A stretch of DNA of 64,000 nucleotides from Streptomyces deccanensis. GTDB lineage: Bacteria; Actinomycetota; Actinomycetes; Streptomycetales; Streptomycetaceae. The position numbers were made by a program, and so were the translations under genes. Location: the NCBI RefSeq assembly GCF_022385335.1, contig NZ_CP092431.1, positions 4,836,001 through 4,900,000 of the forward strand, written 5' to 3'. The notes below the pieces were generated by a model, which saw only the letters and a list, made by a program, of their open reading frames with translations, was not told the DNA's origin and did no database searches. Below, in pieces: positions 30,770 to 38,405 of the stretch (positions are counted from its first letter, which is position 1; every line of letters starts with the position of its first letter).

Positions 30770-31714
30770 CTACGCCGACGCCTCGGTCAGGCGAGTCAGT
30801 TCCTCGGGGGTGAGGGTGAGGTCGGCGACGGCCAGGAGGGCGGGGAGTTGGTCCAGGGAGCGGGCTGAGGCGATCGGGGCCGCGACGGTCGGCTGGGCTG
30901 CCAGCCAGGCGAGGGCGACGGTGGCGTGGGCGGCGCCGCGGGCCTCGGCGATGTCGTCGAGGGCGGCGAGGACACGGGGGCCGGCCGGGGTGTCGAGGTA
31001 GGCGCCGGCGCCCGCGGCCCGGGGGCTGTCGACCGTCGTGCCGGGGCGGTACTTGCCCGTGAGGAAGCCCTTGGCGAGGGCGAAGTACGGGACGGCGGAG
31101 AGGCCGGCTTCGGCGGCGACGGCCTGGAGCGGGCCCTCGTAGGTGTCCCGGGAGACCAGGTTGTAGTGGGGCTGGAGCGCCACGTAGCGCGCCAGGCCCT
31201 CGGCGGCCGCGAAGTCCAGGGAGGCCTTCAGGCGTTCGGGGCTGATGTTGGAGGCGGCCGTCGCGCGGACCTTGCCGGCCTTCACCAGGTCGTCGAGGGC
31301 GGTGACGATCTCCTCGACGGGGACCTCGGGCTTGTCGAAGTGGGTGTAGTAGAGGTCGATGTGGTCCGTGCCGAGGCGGGCCAGGGACGCGTCGGCGGCG
31401 GCCTTGATGTTGGCCGCCGTCAGGCCCTGGTACTGGGGGTGCTGGCTCACCTTGGTCGCGATGACCACGTCGTCGCGGTTGCCCCGGGACCTGATCCAGT
31501 TCCCGATGATCCGCTCGGACTCGCCGCCCTCGTTGCCCTCGACCCAGGACGAGTACGAGTCGGCCGTGTCGATGAAGTTGCCGCCGGCCGCCGTGTAGGT
31601 GTCGAGGACGGCGAAGGACTGTGCCTCGTCCGCCGTCCAGCCGAAGACGTTGCCGCCGAGGGCGAGCGGGAAGACCTCGATGTCGGACGTGCCGAGCCTG
31701 CGAAGAGAAGTCAT
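30770..31714 (-). CDS. aldo/keto reductase
   Basis: A 314-residue NADPH-dependent oxidoreductase, full length. Family motifs: NFIDTADSY (catalytic Asp and Tyr), VVIATKVS (catalytic Lys), DLYYTHFDKP (catalytic His position) and the coenzyme-binding segment TVAAPIASARSLDQL. The start at ATG 31714 gives MTSLRRLGTSDIEVFPLALGG; an ATG four codons upstream is also possible. The subfamily resembles YajO/general stress AKRs. It is convergent with the PrsW-like gene across the 30-bp inverted repeat. The substrate is not known. Confidence 0.93.
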   Translation of the reverse strand: MTSLRRLGTSDIEVFPLALGGNVFGWTADEAQSFAVLDTYTAAGGNFIDTADSYSSWVEGNEGGESERIIGNWIRSRGNRDDVVIATKVSQHPQYQGLTAANIKAAADASLARLGTDHIDLYYTHFDKPEVPVEEIVTALDDLVKAGKVRATAASNISPERLKASLDFAAAEGLARYVALQPHYNLVSRDTYEGPLQAVAAEAGLSAVPYFALAKGFLTGKYRPGTTVDSPRAAGAGAYLDTPAGPRVLAALDDIAEARGAAHATVALAWLAAQPTVAAPIASARSLDQLPALLAVADLTLTPEELTRLTEASA

Positions 31715-31833
31715 GTCCGACGTCAACCAGTGGACCGGACGCCCGCATTCCCCATCCGTGCCGAGGCAGGACGAACGCCGCGTGGGCCCGGGGGCCTACG
31801 CGGCGTCGCTGTGCTGTGCGGGGTGGCGGCGGG

Positions 31834-32895
31834 CTACGGGGTCAGGCCCTTGCTGCGGAGCCAGGCCGCCGGGTCGATGCCGCTGCTGGAGCCGCCGGGG
31901 TGGACCTCCATGTGGAGGTGGGCGCCCGTGACGTTGCCGGTGGCACCGACGCGGCCGATGACGTCGCCGGTGGTGACCTTCTGGCCGACGCTGACGCCGA
32001 TGGAGGACTGGTGGGCGTACCAGATCTCGGTGCCGTCATCGAGGGTGAGGACGGTCTTGTAGCCGTAGGAGCCCTCGTAGCCGGCCTGCGTGATGGTGCC
32101 GCTGCCGACGGCCTTGATCAGGGTGCCGGTGGGGGCCGCGAAGTCGAGGCCCGTGTGGTAGCCGGAGGACCAGTACGGGCCGGCCTGACCGAAGCTGGAG
32201 GTGAGGGTGTACGAGGAGGTGGGAAGCGTGAACTGCTTGGCCAGGGCGGCGAGACGCTCGGCTTCCTTCTTCTCCGCGGCCTCCTGCTCCGCCTTCTTCT
32301 TGGCGGCGGCCTCCTTGGCCTCGGCTTCCCTCTTCTCCTGGGCGGCCTGCTCGGCGGCCTTGTCCGCGGCGGCGGTCTGCGCGGCCTCGGCGGCGGCCTT
32401 GTCGAAGGCGTCCTGCTGGGACTCGGCCTGCGCCATGATGCGGGCGCGCAGCGCCTCGCCGGCGTCCGCGGTGCCCTGTTCGGTCTCGGCGGCGGTCAGA
32501 CCGGCGCTGCTGAGCGGGGTCTTGGAGGCCTCGGGCTCCGGCTCGTCGGCCTCGTCCTCGAAGACCGAGCCGACGTTCGGCATGTCGGGCAGCGATATGG
32601 AGACCGGGGCCTTGCCGGACTGCGCGCTGGCCATCCCGGCACCGCTGACGGCGGCTATGACACCGACGCCGAGCACCGTGGAGCTACGGGCAAGTCCGTT
32701 ACGGGCGAGTACGCCGCTCTTCTTGGCGACGCGGTGCCGGCCGCGAACGGGACGCAGGGTGTCCTCGCTGGGGTTCCACTCCTGCCAGGGGCCCTCGTTG
32801 TCGCTGTTGTAGCTGCCGTAGCCGAACGTCTGGCTCTCGCCGTCGCGTTGGGTCGGCACGAACGGGGCTTCGGTCGCGGACCGGTTCGACGCCAC
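31834..32895 (-). CDS. M23 family peptidoglycan endopeptidase under c-di-AMP riboswitch
   Basis: A 353-residue cell-wall hydrolase. A cytoplasmic or long N-region (residues 1-70) is followed by a hydrophobic export segment (STVLGVGVIAAVSGAGMASAQ). Next come an Asp/Glu-Pro-rich stretch and a long Ala/Lys/Glu coiled coil (about 150-220), then the LytM domain: YHTGLDFAAPTGT (His and Asp zinc ligands) and AHLHMEVHP (HxH). It should cut peptide cross-links of peptidoglycan. The GTG start is preceded by GGAAGGAAGGAG. The leader contains a ydaO-type riboswitch, so expression should respond to c-di-AMP, as for rpf and other wall hydrolases in streptomycetes. Confidence 0.93.
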   Translation of the reverse strand: MASNRSATEAPFVPTQRDGESQTFGYGSYNSDNEGPWQEWNPSEDTLRPVRGRHRVAKKSGVLARNGLARSSTVLGVGVIAAVSGAGMASAQSGKAPVSISLPDMPNVGSVFEDEADEPEPEASKTPLSSAGLTAAETEQGTADAGEALRARIMAQAESQQDAFDKAAAEAAQTAAADKAAEQAAQEKREAEAKEAAAKKKAEQEAAEKKEAERLAALAKQFTLPTSSYTLTSSFGQAGPYWSSGYHTGLDFAAPTGTLIKAVGSGTITQAGYEGSYGYKTVLTLDDGTEIWYAHQSSIGVSVGQKVTTGDVIGRVGATGNVTGAHLHMEVHPGGSSSGIDPAAWLRSKGLTP

Positions 32896-32917
32896 GTAGG
32901 CGTACTCCTTCCTTCCT

Positions 32918-33060
32918 TCTCGCCTACCGGGTTAGCTGACGGGTTCGGAGCAGGAAGGTCTCCTACGCGCGTAAACCGGTCGTGCGTACTGCCACGGCGG
33001 TTTCCGTGCGATTCACCCCAGGGTGGTGGTTCCCCGGTTCCCTTGCGGGATTCGACGCGT
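32918..33060 (-). ncRNA. ydaO/yuaA c-di-AMP riboswitch
   Basis: In the leader of the M23 peptidase gene the minus strand carries conserved ydaO elements in order: GAATCCCGCAAGGGAACC, then GGGGAACCACC, then GGGGTGAATCGCACGG, then GTAGGAGACCTTCCTGCTCC, then GAACCCGTCAGCTAACCCGG and GTAGGCGAGAAGG close to the gene. This matches the actinobacterial form found before resuscitation-promoting and wall hydrolase genes. Binding of c-di-AMP generally turns such genes off. Confidence 0.9.
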
Positions 33061-33328
33061 GAGCACGGAGCCGTCTCTTGTGACGGCTGGGACGACCGCG
33101 CTGCGTTATCGAACGTTAATAGACGCGAGTACTCCATTCCAAGCTGTTCTGAATGATCGTTCCGGCTTTCGCGCTGGACTTTACGGGTCATGAGGGGGTG
33201 AAAACGGGCGAGTTGACCTTGACCGGCGAGTAACAGTCGGGCTGATACGGCGTCAGTTCTTATACGGAGGACGGTGAGACGGACACGTTCGGTGACATCG
33301 ACCGTCCGCCCGCGATGACGTCGGCGTC
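33061..33328 (-). promoter_or_regulatory. promoter region and 5' leader of the M23 peptidase gene
   Basis: The stretch contains a hairpin GCCGTC-TCTTGT-GACGGC (33070-33087) just upstream of the riboswitch, and an A+T-richer section with TCTATTAACGTTCGATAACG on the minus strand that probably includes the promoter. No gene is seen in the rest, which also borders the 3' end of the PP2C gene. Confidence 0.5.
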
Positions 33329-34459
33329 TCAGGGGCGGCGGACCGCCAGGAGCGCCATGTCGTCCGTGGTGCGGTCACCCGTGTGCCGGCGCACCTCCTC
33401 CGCGAGAGTCGTCAGCAGGGCGCGCGGGGCGGTGAAGGTACGGCCGGAGAGGCGCGCGGCCGGGTCGTAGAAGACCCCGTGCGCGTCCCGCGCCTCGGAG
33501 AGGCCGTCGGTGTAGAAGAGCAGCGTGGCTCCGGCCGGGAACCCGGTCTCCTCCGCGCGGTCGGGCCAGGTGCCCAGGTCGTCCATGCCGAGGGGCAGCG
33601 CGGGCCGCTGGGCGTCCAGGGTGCACAGCGTGCCGTCGGCGAGCAGCAGCAGGGGCGAGGGGTGGCCCCGGTTGACGATCCGGGCGCGGCCCGCGCCGTG
33701 CGGGAACTCCGCGAGCACCGCCGTCACGAACCCCTCGTGCTCCACCGCCGCGTCCCGGCGCGCGGCCTCCCGCCGCGTCCCCTCCCTGGCCAGCGCCCGT
33801 TCCAGCCGCTGCGCCACCGCTTCGAGCGTCGCCTCCTGTTCGGCCGCCTCCCGGAACGCCCCGATCAGCACCGCCACCGCCGACACCGCCCCGAGCCCCT
33901 TGCCGCGTACGTCACCCACGATCAGCCGTACGCCGTGGGGCGAGTCCTGCACCGCGTACAGATCGCCGCCGATCGACGCCCCGGCCTGCGCGGCCTCGTA
34001 CCGCGCGGCGATCTCCAGCCCGCCGATCCGCTCCTGCGGCACGGGCAGTACGGCCCGCTGCGCCGCCTCGGCGATCTCCCGGGCGGTGGCGAGCCGGGCG
34101 TCGCTGCGGCGCACGAGGCGGTTGATGAGGACGGCCAGCACGGCGACGGTGGCCACCGTGGCGATCTCGGTGAGCGCGTCCACATGGCCCGCGTCGTCGT
34201 AGTGGAGGCGTACGGCGGTGATGCCGGCCACCGACGCGACGCCGACGACCACCGTGCCGAACAGCGTGAAGAGCGGGGCCGTCACCAAGGGCGCGGCGGT
34301 GAAGAAGGGGACCGCGGTGAACTCGCGCGGGGTGAAGTGGTCGTAGAAGAGGCCGACGGCGAGCAGCAGCAAGGGAAGGAGGCGGGCGAGCGTACGGGCG
34401 TACGAGAACCGCCGCCCACCCGGCTCCCGCATGACCTCCGCGCCCTCTCGCTGCCCCAC
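33329..34459 (-). CDS. membrane-anchored SpoIIE/PP2C-type phosphatase
   Basis: A 376-residue protein. The N-terminal half has about four membrane segments (ARLLPLLLLAVGLFYDHF, FFTAAPLVTAPLFTLFGTVVVGVASVAGITAV, IATVATVAVLAVLINRLV). The cytoplasmic PP2C domain (about 135-376) shows QRAVLPVPQERIGGLEIAARYEAAQAGASIGGDLYAV, RLIVGDVRGKGLGAVSAVAVLIGAF, LFYTDGLSEARD and TTDDMALLAVRRP, with metal-binding Asp residues conserved. It presumably dephosphorylates an anti-anti-sigma factor in answer to a membrane signal. It has no GHKL domain, unlike the one at 14703-16373. The start is taken as GTG 34459; an ATG nine codons downstream is possible. Confidence 0.9.
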   Translation of the reverse strand: MGQREGAEVMREPGGRRFSYARTLARLLPLLLLAVGLFYDHFTPREFTAVPFFTAAPLVTAPLFTLFGTVVVGVASVAGITAVRLHYDDAGHVDALTEIATVATVAVLAVLINRLVRRSDARLATAREIAEAAQRAVLPVPQERIGGLEIAARYEAAQAGASIGGDLYAVQDSPHGVRLIVGDVRGKGLGAVSAVAVLIGAFREAAEQEATLEAVAQRLERALAREGTRREAARRDAAVEHEGFVTAVLAEFPHGAGRARIVNRGHPSPLLLLADGTLCTLDAQRPALPLGMDDLGTWPDRAEETGFPAGATLLFYTDGLSEARDAHGVFYDPAARLSGRTFTAPRALLTTLAEEVRRHTGDRTTDDMALLAVRRP

Positions 34460-34533
34460 GGATACAGGGTTTCCGGGGGTGGGCGGCGGGGCTAGTCGGC
34501 GGGGCCGAGTGGGCTAGGGAACCGGATGACGGA

Positions 34534-34555
34534 GGGGTGCGGGTGGGGGTTCGGG
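34534..34555 (+). other. G-quadruplex-forming motif
   Basis: Four G tracts with short loops (GGGG-TGC-GGG-T-GGGGG-TTC-GGG) in the 138 bp between ribA and the PP2C gene, followed by further G-rich copies. On the minus strand, which both genes use, the sequence is C-rich, so the G4 would form in the non-transcribed strand. Confidence 0.6.
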
Positions 34556-34597
34556 TGGAGTGCGGGTGGGGGCCTGAATGGGGGTCCAGGTGGGGGT

Positions 34598-35257
34598 TCA
34601 GCCCGCTGAGAGGCCCGTCAGGCCCGTCGCGCCCGTCAGCTCGTGCAGGGGGAGGGTGTGCTGGGTCTGGAGGACCTTCGCGCGGAGGTAGCGGACGTTG
34701 TGGGCGGTGGTGAAGACGCCCGTGGGGACGCGGTCGCGCACGCGCACGCCGAGGTCGCGCAGCTGCTGGGCCTTGTCGGGGTTGTTGGAGAGCAGGTCGA
34801 GCTCGTCGATGCCGAGGGCGCCCAGCATCTGGGCCGCCGCCGTGTAGTCCCGGGCGTCCTCCGGCAGGCCGAGCGCCGCGTTCGCCTCGTAGGTGTCGAG
34901 GCCCTGGTCCTGGAGGGCGTACGCGTCGAGCTTGTTGTAGAGGCCGATGCCCCGGCCCTCCTGGCGGAGGTAGAGGAGGACGCCACCCCGGTCGGCGATC
35001 CGCTCCACCGCCTCGCGCAGCTGCGGGCCGCAGTCGCAGCGGGCCGAGCCGAACACGTCGCCGGTCAGGCACTCGGAGTGCAGTCGCACCAGCGGGGCCG
35101 TGCCGGGGGCGGGGTCGCCGAGGACGATCGCCAGGTGCTCCCGGCCGTCGACGAGGTCGTGGAAGGTGACCATCTCGGCGTCGACGCCGTAGCCGTCCTG
35201 GAAACGCAGCGGTACCCGGACGCGGGCACGCGGGGTGGCAGCGGGAAAGTCGGGCAT
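34598..35257 (-). CDS. ribA: GTP cyclohydrolase II
   Basis: A 219-residue stand-alone RibA, the first enzyme of riboflavin and deazaflavin synthesis (GTP to 2,5-diamino-6-ribosylamino-pyrimidinone phosphate, formate and pyrophosphate). Signature elements: VRLHSECLTGDVFGSARCDCG with the three zinc-binding cysteines, VLLYLRQEGRGIGLYNKLDAYALQD, and DLLSNNPDKAQQLRDLGV. The usual catalytic Tyr in LLYLRQEGRG is present, so a normal product is expected. No 3,4-DHBP synthase domain is fused. The promoter region contains palindromes related to those near the MarR gene downstream of the divergent pair. Confidence 0.96.
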   Translation of the reverse strand: MPDFPAATPRARVRVPLRFQDGYGVDAEMVTFHDLVDGREHLAIVLGDPAPGTAPLVRLHSECLTGDVFGSARCDCGPQLREAVERIADRGGVLLYLRQEGRGIGLYNKLDAYALQDQGLDTYEANAALGLPEDARDYTAAAQMLGALGIDELDLLSNNPDKAQQLRDLGVRVRDRVPTGVFTTAHNVRYLRAKVLQTQHTLPLHELTGATGLTGLSAG

Positions 35258-35290
35258 GCGGGTTCTCCGGTCCTGGTGCGGGGTGTCGCT

Positions 35291-35351
35291 GTGCTTCAGT
35301 TTTGAAGCACAGCGCTCGCAGCGACTCTAACCCGTGCTTCAAATTTCAAGC
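35291..35351. promoter_or_regulatory. two palindromes upstream of ribA (probable MarR operators)
   Basis: Palindrome 1 is GTGCTTCA-GTTT-TGAAGCAC (35291-35310, perfect). Palindrome 2 is GCTTCAAATTTCAAGC (35336-35351, near perfect). Both share a TTCAAA/TTGAA core with the GTTTAAAACTTGAAC element at 36026-36040 before the reductase-deaminase gene. This suggests one regulator, probably the MarR protein at 35468-36007, acting on both sites. Confidence 0.65.
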
Positions 35352-35467
35352 AACCGCATTGGGGATACGTCACATTCCCGTCACGCGCGATCCGGTCCGT
35401 CCCGCAGGGTTCCGCCGTCCGTCCCGCACGGCCCCGCTCGTCCGTCACACCCGGTCCCGCTCGTCCG

Positions 35468-36007
35468 TCACACGTGGTCGCGCTCGTCCTGCTGGGTCGA
35501 CGTACACGCGCGGCGGCGCCACGGGAGGTCGTCCGAGGCGGGGGTCGTGCGGGGGTCCCCGCCCTGGATCGCCGTCGCGATGGCCGCGCAGATCTCCTCG
35601 AACTGGCCGATCTGCTCGGGACTGAGATGGTCGAAGACGGCCCGGCGAACCGTCTCCACATGCCCCGGCGCCGTGCGCTCCAGCAGGGCCATGCCCTCGT
35701 CCGTGAGCACGGCGACACTGCCGCGCTTGTCCCACTGGCACTCCTCGCGCCGGACCACGCCGTCCTTCTCCAGCCTGGTCACGACGTACGTCAACCGGCT
35801 GCGCGTGATCTTCAGACGCTCGGCGAGCTCGGTCATCCGCATCCGGCGCTCGGGCGCTTCGGAGAGGGCGGAGAGCACGGAGTAGTAGAGGTGCGGCAGG
35901 CCGGCCTCCTGCTGGAGCTGCCGATCGAGCGCGTCCTCCAGGAGGGAACTCGCGGCCACGTAGGCACGCCAGGCACGCTGTTCGTCGGGGGTGAGCCAGC
36001 GGGTCAT
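35468..36007 (-). CDS. MarR family transcriptional regulator
   Basis: A 179-residue protein. The winged helix is typical: MRMTELAERLKITRSRLTYVVTRLEKDGVVRREECQWDKRGSVAVLTDEGMALLE, with D-K-R-G in the wing. The real start is the ATG at 36007 (MTRWLTPDEQRAWRAYV). An open frame runs far upstream against the divergent gene, but that part is antisense and not family sequence. It is divergent from the reductase-deaminase gene (49 bp apart) and lies downstream of the ribA promoter region. It is the natural regulator for the two riboflavin-type genes around it. Confidence 0.92.
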   Translation of the reverse strand: MTRWLTPDEQRAWRAYVAASSLLEDALDRQLQQEAGLPHLYYSVLSALSEAPERRMRMTELAERLKITRSRLTYVVTRLEKDGVVRREECQWDKRGSVAVLTDEGMALLERTAPGHVETVRRAVFDHLSPEQIGQFEEICAAIATAIQGGDPRTTPASDDLPWRRRACTSTQQDERDHV

Positions 36008-36025
36008 ACGTACAGTGTAGTTATT

Positions 36026-36040
36026 GTTTAAAACTTGAAC
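36026..36040. promoter_or_regulatory. imperfect palindrome between marR-type and reductase-deaminase genes
   Basis: GTTTAA-AAC-TTGAAC, 5 of 6 pairs, in the 48-bp divergent region where an operator for the MarR protein is expected. A -10-like TACAGT lies nearby on the plus strand. The core TTGAA is shared with the palindromes upstream of ribA. Confidence 0.55.
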
Positions 36041-36055
36041 CAAGGGAGCGCGTCC

Positions 36056-37213
36056 ATGCCCCAGCCCTACGTCCTGCTGTCCGCCGCCGTCTCCCTCGAC
36101 GGCTTCCTGGACGACACGGGGCCCGAGCGGCTGCTGCTCTCCGGCCCGGCCGACTTCGACCGGGTCGACGAGGTGCGCGCGGCCAGCGACGCCATCCTGA
36201 TCGGCGCCGGCACCCTGCGCACCGACAACCCCCGGCTGCTGGTCAACTCCCCCGAGCGACGCGCGGCCCGGGTCGCCGCCGGGCTCCCGGAGTACCCGCT
36301 GAAGGTCACGGTCAGCGCGTCCGGCGAACTCGACCCCGCGGCCCAGTTCTGGCACACCGGCGGCGAGAAGGTCGTGTACACGACCGACAAGGGCGCGGAG
36401 CGGCTGCGGGGGCTGGGCCTGCCGACCGGACCGAACGGGGTGGCCGTCGTCTCCGTCGGCCCGGAGCTGGAGTGGACGGCCGTCCTCGACCACCTCGGGG
36501 ACGTACGCGGTGTCCGCCGCCTCATGGTGGAGGGCGGCGGCCGGGTCCACACCCAGCTCCTCCAGCAGGGCCTCGCGGACGAGGTGCAGCTGGCTGTCGC
36601 ACCGCTCTTCGTGGGCGAGGCGGACGCGCCGCGACTGTTCGGGACGGGTACCTACCCCGGAGGGCCGAAGAGCCGGCTGCGGCTGCTGGAGACCCGGCCG
36701 GTCGGCGACGTCGTCCTCATCCGCTACGCCCCCACCGTCCCCGGCACCGGCCCGGCCGCCTCCCCCGCCGACCGGCACTGGCTCGACCTCGCCTGCACCC
36801 TGGCCGCCGCGTGCCCGCCCTCGCGGACCGCGTTCAGCGTGGGGGCGGTCGTGGTCGCGGCGGACGGTACGGAACTGGCCCGCGGCCACTCCCGCGAGGG
36901 TGACGACCCCGTGGTCCACGCCGAGGAGGCCGCCCTCGCCAAGCTCGACCCCGCGGACCCGCGCCTGGCCACCGCCACGGTCTACAGCAGCCTCGAACCG
37001 TGCGCCCGCCGCGCCTCCCGGCCCGCGCCCTGCGCCCGGCTCGTCCTCGACGCGGGCGTCCGCCGCGTCGTCACGGCCTGGCGCGAACCGGACACGTTCG
37101 TCGAGAACGCGGCCGCGGGCAACGCACTGCTGTCGGCGGAGGGCGCCGAGGTGGTGGTGCTCCCGGAGTACGAGGATCGCGCGAAGGCGCCGAACCGGCA
37201 TTTGGTGGGGTGA
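36056..37213 (+). CDS. RibD-like reductase-deaminase fusion, reversed domain order
   Basis: A 385-residue protein. The N-terminal domain (about 1-215) is a dihydrofolate-reductase-fold pyrimidine reductase of RibD C-terminal type (YVLLSAAVSLDGFLDD, DAILIGAGTLRTDNPRLL, RRLMVEGGGRVHTQLLQQGLADEVQL). The C-terminal domain (about 235-385) is a cytidine-deaminase-fold deaminase with HAEEAAL, and then PCARRASRPAPC for zinc binding. Canonical RibD has the deaminase first. Together the two activities would convert the RibA product to the ribityl pyrimidine of the riboflavin route. Start: the ATG at 36056, 7 bases after AAGGGAG. Its context with ribA and a MarR regulator supports a flavin-type pathway. 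Confidence 0.9.
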   Translation: MPQPYVLLSAAVSLDGFLDDTGPERLLLSGPADFDRVDEVRAASDAILIGAGTLRTDNPRLLVNSPERRAARVAAGLPEYPLKVTVSASGELDPAAQFWHTGGEKVVYTTDKGAERLRGLGLPTGPNGVAVVSVGPELEWTAVLDHLGDVRGVRRLMVEGGGRVHTQLLQQGLADEVQLAVAPLFVGEADAPRLFGTGTYPGGPKSRLRLLETRPVGDVVLIRYAPTVPGTGPAASPADRHWLDLACTLAAACPPSRTAFSVGAVVVAADGTELARGHSREGDDPVVHAEEAALAKLDPADPRLATATVYSSLEPCARRASRPAPCARLVLDAGVRRVVTAWREPDTFVENAAAGNALLSAEGAEVVVLPEYEDRAKAPNRHLVG

Positions 37214-37609
37214 GGCGGAGGGTGCCGCGACGGGCGGGGTGAGCCGGGAAGGCTCCCGCGCGGGGTGGGTGACCGAGGGACCGTCGCGCGGGTGGGGTGA
37301 GCGGGAGGCAGCCGGCCGAGCCGAGAGCTCGCGGAAGGGCCGCCGCGACGGGGGTTCTCGGGGGCCGCCGTGACGGGGCATCGGGGGCGCCACGACGGGC
37401 CGTACGGGGAGTCGCCACGAGGGTGGCTGTGCGCGGGCCGCAGCGGCGGAGGGCCTGCGTGCAGGGGGCGCGGCTGAACGTACGACCGTCGCGACCCGGG
37501 GGGCCGAACGACCGACCGGCGCGCTCTCGTGGCTGCGCCCGGCCGTTCCGTGGTGGGCGGTGAATGGCGGTCGCCGGTTATCCGTGTGCTGGGTGTCCTG
37601 CGGATGGCG
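37214..37609. other. intergenic region with degenerate ~25-bp repeats
   Basis: About 400 bp upstream of tRNA-fMet with no supported gene. A degenerate motif GCC(G/A)(C/T)GACGGG recurs at 37342, 37367, 37389 and 37414, with a related copy near 37224. The spacing of 22-25 bp suggests a worn tandem repeat. The rest is G+C-rich filler. Confidence 0.55.
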
Positions 37610-37615
37610 TACACT
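37610..37615 (+). promoter_or_regulatory. -10 element of the tRNA-fMet gene
   Basis: TACACT lies 11 bases before the mature 5' end, a distance fitting tRNA transcription start. No consensus -35 is seen 17-18 bp upstream (TGCTGG). Confidence 0.5.
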
Positions 37616-37626
37616 GGTTTCAACGA

Positions 37627-37700
37627 CGCGGGGTGGAGCAGCTCGGTAGCTCGCTGGGCTCATAACCCAGAGGTCGCAGGTTCAAATCCTGTCCCCGCTA
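37627..37700 (+). tRNA. initiator tRNA-Met (CAT)
   Basis: A full cloverleaf of 74 nt without encoded CCA. Initiator features are present: the 1-72 pair is a C-U mismatch, and the anticodon stem has three consecutive G-C pairs (GGG-CTCATAA-CCC) around the CAT anticodon. The T arm is GCAGGTTCAAATCCTGT-type. Confidence 0.95.
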
Positions 37701-37707
37701 CTGAAGG

Positions 37708-37749
37708 CCCGGGGCCGGAATCCGACAAGGATTCCGGCCCCGGGTTTTT
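37708..37749 (+). terminator. strong intrinsic terminator after tRNA-fMet
   Basis: Perfect 16-bp stem (left arm CCCGGGGCCGGAATCC) with loop GACAA and a following TTTTT. It ends the tRNA transcript. Confidence 0.93.
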
Positions 37750-37789
37750 GTCTGTCCCGCTCCCGCGCGCGTCCGGCCGGTGTGCGTGG

Positions 37790-38383
37790 TCATCCGCCGG
37801 AGCCATGGATACGGCGAGCCGCCGCCACCGCTTCGGTGTAGAGCTCGCGGGTGAGGTCCTCGGGGGCGACGCCCAGCTCGTCCAGCACCGCGCGGATGTC
37901 GTCCAGGGCCGCGGCGACCTCGGCCTCCTCCTGGACCAGGGTCTCGATCTCCAGGAACGTGCCGTCCAACTCGGGCACCCGGACGAGCGTCGCCAGCATC
38001 CGCCGGCCGTACGCCTCGAACGCGTGGCTGCGGCAGCGCTTCTCGAACACGATCGCCGGTACGTAGCCGAGGTGCTCCAGGATGGCGTGCGCGACCTGCG
38101 AGTCGCCGACCCGTGTCTCGAACTCCGGCTTCGAACCGGACGCCTCGTCCACCGCGGCCGCCTTGAAGGTCAGCAGCGTGCGCCGGTCGCCCGAACCGTG
38201 GTCGGCCAGGAACCGCAGCCGTAACTCCTCGTCCCGCGCCCGCAGACTGCCGTCCGGCAGGTCGTAGTACGTGTCCTGATACGTCTCGGACCTGCCCTCA
38301 CCCCGCGCGTCGAGCGCCCGCGCGACCGCCTCCGGCGCCCGAACCCGAGCCTTCAACTCCGCCTCGATCACACCGTCCTCCAC
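37790..38383 (-). CDS. CYTH domain protein (class IV adenylate cyclase / thiamine-triphosphatase type)
   Basis: A 197-residue CYTH protein. The signature ExExK appears as VIEAELKARV. The tunnel-lining charged residues continue in YQDTYYDLPDGSLRARDEELRLRF, LLTFKAAA, FEKRCRSH and FLEIETLVQEE, alternating Arg/Lys and Glu. The family binds triphosphates with metals; members are class IV adenylate cyclases, inorganic triphosphatases or thiamine triphosphatases. The substrate cannot be chosen by sequence. Start: GTG 38383; the GTG four codons later is possible. It is 22 bases upstream of the kinase gene's end region on the same strand; the kinase gene lies after it in reverse order (38406-40745 is transcribed first). 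Confidence 0.85.
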   Translation of the reverse strand: MEDGVIEAELKARVRAPEAVARALDARGEGRSETYQDTYYDLPDGSLRARDEELRLRFLADHGSGDRRTLLTFKAAAVDEASGSKPEFETRVGDSQVAHAILEHLGYVPAIVFEKRCRSHAFEAYGRRMLATLVRVPELDGTFLEIETLVQEEAEVAAALDDIRAVLDELGVAPEDLTRELYTEAVAAARRIHGSGG

Positions 38384-38405
38384 TCCCCGTCCTCAATTCC
38401 CCCGT

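Noticed and set aside
36008..37663. N-terminal extension of the MarR gene at 35468 to a 731-residue frame
   Set aside because: The extension is antisense to the reductase-deaminase gene and shows only Arg/Pro/Ala composition; the MarR domain starts cleanly at ATG 36007.
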